NCBI GenBank assembly: GCA_028015205.1
Contig: CM051519.1
Span: 91,843,539-91,907,538 of the forward strand
Length of the DNA: 64,000 bases
Source of the DNA: Mytilisepta virgata
Taxonomy: Eukaryota; Mollusca; Bivalvia; Mytilida; Mytilidae
Direction: 5' to 3'
The position numbers and the translations under genes are program-made. The notes beneath the pieces were generated by a model. That model worked only from the letters and a program-made list of their open reading frames with translations, was not told the origin of the DNA and searched no databases. Positions within the stretch are counted from its first letter, which is position 1; every line of letters starts with the position of its first letter. This document shows positions 57,807 through 64,000 of this stretch, piece after piece.

Positions 57807-59258
57807 TTATAGAAGATGACCAGAAAACATGGTATAATGATTTCCATTGATTCCCCCACTTTTACGGGGATGGCGGACAAAGATTTGATCTCCTTTTTTT
57901 AACGCAAGGATGGCCTGAATTGATCCAGACGTATCAGGATCCTTTGCACCAAAGCCCCTAGCAATCATATCATTGTTCTTTATAAGATTCAATTCTAGCA
58001 AATTGCTGTTATCACTCTTTCGGAAATTAACAGAAAACTCGTACCATCCTGATGCAGGTGCTGTGAATACTCCTGTACTTGGATTATATCCCTTCTTTAC
58101 ATTTATCTTAACAGAGTCGAATTTAATCACAAGATTCGTTCCCGCATTAATGTCATTTGTCAAAGTTGCAAAAAATGCTGTCTTCATTTTACTTTCGACG
58201 TCACCTAAAATATATATGTAATACTATTTTTAATATCATGATGTTAATGATTTTACTGTCCATCAAAATTATTCTATATCTGCTTGAGCATTATCTTTAC
58301 GTTTGAACGAGATACCTAAATGTAGTCTAAAAGTCGATGTGAATAATGATATAGAATTTGTGCCGACGTGTTATTTGCAAGTAATTAAATATTCCTTTAA
58401 ATATTTGTCGAAAAGAGAACAGCTTAAATCACGATTTAGTACAGTCTCAAATTGTAGAGAGTTCAAAATAATGAATGCAACACTGCCCTTCGCTGTTTTT
58501 CTATTTCTGAATTTTAAACAAATAATTTTATTTCGGTGAAGGAATGCTTTAAATAAAAATTAATTGTTTTTTTTTGTTTTATTTTTATATTTTTAATGAT
58601 AATATGAAAAATATTCCCTACCGGTTTTGCATTTGACCTTCAACATAACATTCATCAGGTCTTCAAACACATCCTTTTCTGAAAGATATGTTGTATTATT
58701 ATATATTGCACATAGTAAATCTATAAACATTTCGTTAAGATACAATATGTGCACCCAACTAGAGTAACATAGATTTTAAAAACAAATTTGAAGAAGATTA
58801 GTCACAAGATGTTTAATTCAATTGGCTTTAAAAGCATAAATCTTTCATTCTTAAATACATTTAAGGGCCTTGAGCACAACTGATAGACGAAATGTGCGAA
58901 TCACGTGCATCAAAATTGGTATCAAATAATTTATTTGAACTACCTACATGTACTACATTCTTTACATAGATTAAGAAGACATGTTAATCATTATTTAAAT
59001 TAAGAGAATGTATGATTTGATCGAATAGATCGAATAGATGTCGAGTAAATATAATAAAGACTCAACATACATATATTATATGAAAAAAGGACATTTTCAA
59101 GCACCTCGTAATTTTATTTTTAATAATCAGTAATTAAAGGATATCCAGATAACTTAGGCAGATAAAAATATTCTAAGATACTTACCAACGCCTGAATCAC
59201 AAGCACTCTTCACATAAGCAAAGGAAATCAAAACAACTAGGCCGCAAAATGCATACAT
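57807..59258 (-). CDS. Secreted C1q-domain protein, gene 3 (three exons)
   Basis: Paralogue of genes 1 and 2, 175 residues. Coding exons are 59186-59258, 58622-58678 and 57807-58204. The signal peptide is MYAFCGLVVLISFAYVKSA, then CDSG. The codon across the first intron becomes Glu instead of Gly, giving SGVEKDVFED. The linker before the domain is GDVESK rather than GEGDSK. The C1q signature is intact at residues 72-100 (YNPSTGVFTAPASGWYEF). Variable places read RKSDNSNLLELN and RKSGGINGNHY. Introns are 507 and 417 bp with GT-AG ends. The frame is complete; probably functional and secreted. Confidence 0.9.
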
Positions 59259-59304
59259 GCTGACTTTTGTTGGATTTGGAAATATGCAATGGCATAAGCT
59301 TGTT

Positions 59305-59314
59305 GGTTTATATA
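59305..59314 (-). promoter_or_regulatory. TATA box of C1q gene 3
   Basis: TTATATAAAC on the minus strand, identical to that of gene 1. Confidence 0.6.
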
Positions 59315-60293
59315 AGGATGAGTTAATGAAAACATTGCATGTCAATAAATTTAAGCCTTTTTCTTGGAACTATTCCTCTTATTAACAATATGTGACTCGA
59401 TCGACATTTTTTATTTTCATAACGAGAAAATCAATATATTCCCCAAACAGTGTTTTAAACTACAGGTATTTATGAAAAACAGACTTTTTTGGAGTTCTAA
59501 GTTTGATTATAATTTGCGAAGTGGCTACACGTATGAAATAATTCAGCTTCAAATATTAAATACCGATCGCAGATTATAAGGCTTCAAATAAATTAAAATC
59601 CAACTAACACATTTATTCTAAAACCAGTTGTTGGCATGATACGGGTTATGTTCTTCTCGTATAATTTATGATGATATTATACTAAACCCCTAACGGGAGG
59701 GATTGTGGCTGATTTTCTATATGATATATAGACATAATCTTTCGATCAGTTCAATTAAGGTCTGGGGCTGGCAACTAGTATACATTATTGTTTATGGGCC
59801 AACTGAAGCCCGCCTCCGGGTGCGGGATTTTCTCCTGCGTTGAAGACCCATTGGTAGCCTTGAGCTGTTTTTTGCTCCTTGGTCGAGTTGTTGTCTCTTT
59901 GACACATTCCCCGTTTCCATTCTCTATTCTACAATATTATTAAAAGAATATCGGATCCACGCTTAAAACTTTTTTTTTCTGTTCGAAAGATATTAGTGGT
60001 GTTTATTTGATATATCTACATTTTAATATACTATTATTATATCTGTATGTGCATCATATAATTTAAATAAATTTCCATCGAATACATGTATATATTTTTT
60101 ACATTTGCAGCATACTTGTATTGAACGTCATGAAAACAGTACAGTGTATTATCGGTTCCCCTTTATATCCTGCCAGACCCCTATTTGAATTGCATTTGAT
60201 AAATTGTTGAACCAGATCTCGTGCTGAAGCATGAAATATGTGCTTTTAATAATATCTGTGTTGTCTTTATAATTGTTTGGGGTTTGTTTTTTC
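59315..60293. other. Upstream region of C1q gene 3
   Basis: No gene. Homologous to 18377-19101 but longer because it keeps the dispersed repeat at 59745-59935. Confidence 0.5.
59745..59935 (+). repeat. Dispersed mussel repeat fragment
   Basis: Contains TTCAATTAAGGTCTGG, GCCTCCGGGTGCGGGA, GTTGAAGACCCATTGG and GTTGTCTCTTTGACACATTC, which I recognise from memory as a very common repeat in Mytilus transcripts. A shorter copy is at 18805-18878. Confidence 0.6.
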
Positions 60294-60992
60294 ATGCAGT
60301 CATTGTATTTATTTTTCTCTGTTCCACTTCTCTCTCGTTGATCTTACGGATATTCCCATACCTTACTCAATATGCAGTCATTGTATTTATATTTCTCTGT
60401 TCCACTCCTCTTTCTTTGATCGTACGGATATTCCCAGAGTTTACTCAATATGCAGTGATTGTATTTATATTTCTCTGTTCCACTCCTCTTTCGTTGATCT
60501 TACGGATATTCCCATACCTTACTCAATATGCAGTGATTGTATTTATATTTCTCTGTTCCACTTCTCTCTCGTTGATCTTACGGATATTCCCATACCTTGC
60601 TCAATATGCAGTCATTGTATTTATATTTCTCTGTTCCACTCCTCTTTCGTTGATCTTACGGATATTCCCATAACTTACTCAATATGCAGTGCTTGTATTT
60701 ATATTTCTCTGTTCCACTCTTCTTTCGTTGATCTTACGGATATTCCCATACCTTGCTCAATATGTGGTCATTGTATTTATATTTCTCTGTTCCACTCCTC
60801 TTTCGATGATCTTACGGATATTCCCATACCTTACTCAATATGCAGTCATTGTATTTATTTTTCTCTGTTCCACTGCTCTCTCGTTGATCTTACGGATATA
60901 CCCATACCTTACTCAATATGCAGTGATTGTATTTATATTTCTCTGTTCCACTCCTCTTTCGTTGATATTACGGATATTCCCCAACTTTACTT
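60294..60992. repeat. 76-bp satellite array 4 (about nine units)
   Basis: Same family and same edges as arrays 1-3. The long plus-strand frames through it follow from unit length and base composition. Confidence 0.95.
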
Positions 60993-61281
60993 AATCTATT
61001 TCATGCCATTAATTAGGTCTTTCCATCTTTCCATGTTTTTCTTGTGCGCGCATATCCTTTGCAACCGTAAAAGATATCGACCTAAATTTTTTTGCAATGT
61101 CTTCAGTTTATCTGTGCGCAACTTTGATCCATTTGGTCGGAAAGGATCTAACGACATTTCATAGAGTAATTTCCCTTCAAACGACTTACACTTTTGGTGT
61201 ATCATACAAGTTGTTATTTTGAGTTGAGATATCAACATGAAAATTTGTATTTAGGGTCCATGACCCCTAACAAGTAAAATG

Positions 61282-61306
61282 AGGTCAAGGTCAAAGGTCA
61301 AGGTCA
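61282..61306 (+). promoter_or_regulatory. Cluster of four AGGTCA half-sites
   Basis: AGGTCA occurs at 61282, 61288, 61295 and 61301, giving spacings of 0, 1 and 0. Nuclear receptors bind such half-sites. Function here is speculative. Confidence 0.4.
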
Positions 61307-61555
61307 CGTTCTAAATTTTGACTTTTGCTTGTGATCGCATCTCCTCTGAAACGGTAAAAGATAGCTGATAAAATGTAATGGAGAAAATGTTAAGGACGTT
61401 GAGACCTAGCTCTGTTACATTTGCGTAAAAGTTGTATGACGTCATTTTATAGGCGTAATTGCCCCTAGAACGTTTAAATTTTCGGTGTTTGGCTATAACT
61501 TAATACCGGTACAAGATAGAGGCATGGGGTCTTTTGTTTTGACACCAGGGACAAA

Positions 61556-61594
61556 TGACCTTCAAAATGGTGTCAAGGTCAAAGGTCAAGGTCA
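61556..61594. promoter_or_regulatory. Second AGGTCA cluster
   Basis: AGGTCA at 61576, 61583 and 61589 on the plus strand and one on the minus strand (TGACCT at 61556-61561). Confidence 0.35.
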
Positions 61595-63575
61595 TGTTCT
61601 AGAAAATGTTGTTTTTCTAATTTGAAGTGTAATACATGGAATTTTTTTCAAAAATGCATTATTTTTTAGCAGGAATCATTTAAAATATGTTATTTTCCAT
61701 TTTCGTAAGACAAAAAATGAGAAAAAATGAAAAAATTTTAAAGATCGAAAAATTTGAAAAAACACATTTTTTCTTGGCGCAAAATTGTTTTGGCAGTATT
61801 TCATATTTGTCTTTGATGTAGCATTTTGGTATTCTATAGTACATCTAGAATTACCTAACTTTTAGCTGTATCTCTTAAAATTATAGATTTCCAACATAGG
61901 TTGAGGTAAACTTTTTTTTCTAATAATTAGAAAAGCATTGCTTTTAGAGATATAAAATGGGTACCGGAAGGTAGAATGGGTCTTTGCACATCTTAAAACT
62001 ATGAAGAGTTTTAAATCTGATTTAATATGGTTAGAGTTCTGGCCGTTCAAAAATTGAAAATTTAAAAATATCAACCGGAAGTGAACTTTTTTTCATGATA
62101 TCAACTTAAAAAGTGTGGCAAATTGATGACAGTGATGATTAGATTTCAAAAATATCCATATATGCTTGATTAAAGCATTTTTTAAATTTTACAAAATGGG
62201 GGGGGGGGGGGGGGATGTGGTAAAAATTGCTTAAAAATGATCTAATTCAACATAAGTTCACTCTTTATCAAATTGTTGAAGTTTTGGGAAAGATCTGTCT
62301 CTTTTTCGCATGATTATTAAGGTCTTTCCTTTACATTGCTTTACAATGATCTAATTCAACATAAGTTCACTCTTTATCAAATCTATCTAGCACAAATGAC
62401 CTTTTAATGTGTCAATACAGCCCCCTCCCCCTCCCCCTTTTTCGATTTTACCGAATTTACATCGGTTTTATTGAATTTACATGTAAATGCATATAAAGTA
62501 CATGCAGACAGCTAGGGGATATCCAGGGCTTTGTTAATGAGAAAAAATTATGACGCTAACTCCAACCAATTTCCTGAAAATAGCGTTCGCGCAGCGCAGT
62601 GCAGTAATAAAAAGCTATTTTCCGCCAGAAAACACAAGATTCGTCCAAATGTTACCAATTTATTGCATCCGAATGTCAAAATTTTGCGTCAAATTAACAG
62701 TACTTTATTCACGGAGATGTCGTCTGCTGCACTGGAAATCGAAATAAATAAATTGTGAGGTCAAATTTCTACATGAATCTTCATTCTGATCTAAGTAAAT
62801 GTGTACACGTACACTCAGTTTTCTATTTATGACTATTTCCACATCAAACAGCAAATTGCATTATCCTGTGCCATGTTCACCCGACGACGTCCTCTCTCGA
62901 AAAGAAAGAAATAACCTAAGTCCAGACATATATCAATGGACTTACACAACGTCATCAATAGAAGTAAACATTATAGTAGATGGAAAATTTTCCAAGGATT
63001 GCTGAATACAAGTAGGGGGGATAGAGGCATGGGGTCTTTTGTTTTACAAAGATTTTTAAAGCAATTAAAGTTATTGAAAGCGTGAAATTCAGGCACTACT
63101 TTTGATGACATCATTTCTGGCAACGTTTTTATTTCTGTAGACGTTTTAAGACGTTTCGAATATATTGGAATGTTAATTAACGTGACAATGTTACAGCCCA
63201 TGAAAACTTCTAGAATTGTCAATTTATAAGGTCACATTCATGACGTTTTTGATGTTTATAGTGCCAAACAGTATAATTCATCACAAACATTTAGTTAGCC
63301 AGAAATAAACATTGTTCTTAGTTATTCAAATTAGCAGTCCATATATTTTTTTAACAATTGTGAAATTACCTACCATATTAAACCAGAAGTGATATTTGTA
63401 ATATGGGAAGTAGCATAATACCTCCCTTATTTTAATCAAAAGTACATAGAACCATATATTTTTTTGCAATCGCTGAAAGCTTAGCTATGCTCTAAAACCA
63501 ACAATTACATTTTAAACCTCATTTTTATCAACAAATCTGAGGTGGAAAGACCTTCAATTGTTCTCTGAACAATTG

Positions 63576-64000
63576 GTTTTTAATTATGTATGATTTCTCA
63601 CTTTGTATTATTGTTCATTCGAAATATTTTCAGTAGTAATTTGCAGAGAAAGAATTCACTTTTATTGAAGGTTTGCGTTCATATCAACGACAACAAAGAC
63701 ATTTTTCTTAATCTATCTTTTCTAAATTTATACATACATGTTTCTATATGAAATGTTTGACAGAAAATGTTATACAATGTACATGTTATACCCGTTATAT
63801 AGTTCATTTTTCATTTCTTTACCTTTTCTAAATTTATACATACATGTTTGTATATGAAATGTTTGACAGAAAATGGTGTACATGTAATAACCGTTATATA
63901 GTTCTTTTTTCTTGCCTTTATTGTAAATGTTTCAAAACATTATCTATGACATGCCAGTTGACACAATGTAAATAAAGTAATGCTACAGCTACCATAAAAC
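63576..64000. other. Flank F1, copy 3 (partial)
   Basis: Matches 735-1060 (GTATGATTTCTCAC, TTTCAGTAGT, CGACA(A/C)CAAAGACATTTTT). A piece around 63820-63900 repeats the preceding 75 bp. No gene. Confidence 0.65.

Larger units (their letters stand above)
61017..63574. mobile_element. Non-coding 2.56-kb element inserted in unit-4 F1
   Basis: F1 is interrupted between CATTAATTA (61007-61016) and TTAATTATGTATG (from about 63576), so the insert duplicates about TTAATTA. GGTCTTTCCA at 61017 is inverted near the right end (TGGAAAGACC, about 63543-63552), followed by a short palindrome CAATTGT...ACAATTG. The interior has three degenerate repeats around CGGTAAAAGATA, two AGGTCA clusters, a run of about 18 Gs near 62200, and direct repeats. 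No coding region was seen. The superfamily is unknown. Confidence 0.6.

Noticed and set aside
60277..61164. A 295-residue repetitive reading frame through satellite array 4, and similar frames in arrays 1-3
   Set aside because: Several frames are open at once through the same repeats, because units are near multiples of three and poor in stops. The peptide repeats (SICSHCIYISLFHSS) have no start context, splice structure or flanking gene.
62196..62216. G-quadruplex or regulatory role for the run of about 18 Gs
   Set aside because: A single homopolymer run inside a mobile element; its length may also be a sequencing artefact.
62531..62758. Overlapping 75- and 65-residue frames in the 61-63.5 kb element
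   Set aside because: No recognised motif, two frames open together, and no other coding signal in the element.

Overview
The window looks like nuclear DNA of a bivalve mollusc, most likely a marine mussel of the Mytilus type. It is strongly AT-rich, genes have introns, and there are no operons. The only intact host genes are three closely related secreted C1q-domain genes, a family greatly expanded in mussels. Fragments near 18.8 kb and 59.8 kb match, from memory, a dispersed repeat common in Mytilus transcripts. The genus is inference; no search was run.

Layout: the window is a tandem segmental duplication. One full unit reads: 76-bp satellite array, flank F1, an old non-LTR retrotransposon (LINE-A), flank F2, then a C1q gene on the minus strand whose promoter faces the next array. 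Unit 1 is 1-19101 (C1q at 17030-18319). Unit 2 is 19102-31950 (C1q at 29816-31252); it lacks F1 and LINE-A and holds a DIRS retrotransposon and a Ty3/gypsy remnant instead. Unit 3 is 31951-60293 (C1q at 57807-59258). Unit 4 begins at 60294 and runs off the end. Because the units are copies, empty and filled insertion sites can be compared directly, and this dates several mobile elements relative to the duplication.

Mobile elements: LINE-A copies in units 1 and 3; Penelope-like element (PLE) copies and 3' tails at 6296-9038, 16138-16280(-), 36220-37438, 51316-52004(-) and 52704-52829; a 382-bp repeat at 9210-9622; a 5'-truncated LINE with poly(A) at 11403-12961; a CR1/jockey-like LINE at 13290-16137(-); a DIRS element at 20657-25640 with intact gag and tyrosine recombinase but one nonsense codon in RT; a palindromic DIRS-like end at 25628-25970; a gypsy 3' fragment split by an opposite-strand solo LTR; an L1/Tx1-like LINE (LINE-5, minus) at 38317-49447 with a 14-bp target-site duplication; inside it a nearly complete CR1/jockey-like LINE (LINE-4) with a 2A-like motif, and a 207-bp TA MITE; a THAP-coding inverted-repeat transposon at 52829-55572; and a non-coding element at 61017-63574 with clustered AGGTCA half-sites.

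How it fits together: the three C1q genes keep the same three-exon structure, reading frames, splice sites and TATA box, so all are probably functional secreted recognition proteins. Nearly everything else is retroelement debris that has diversified the spacers. A satellite array lies about 0.6-1.0 kb upstream of each C1q start codon.
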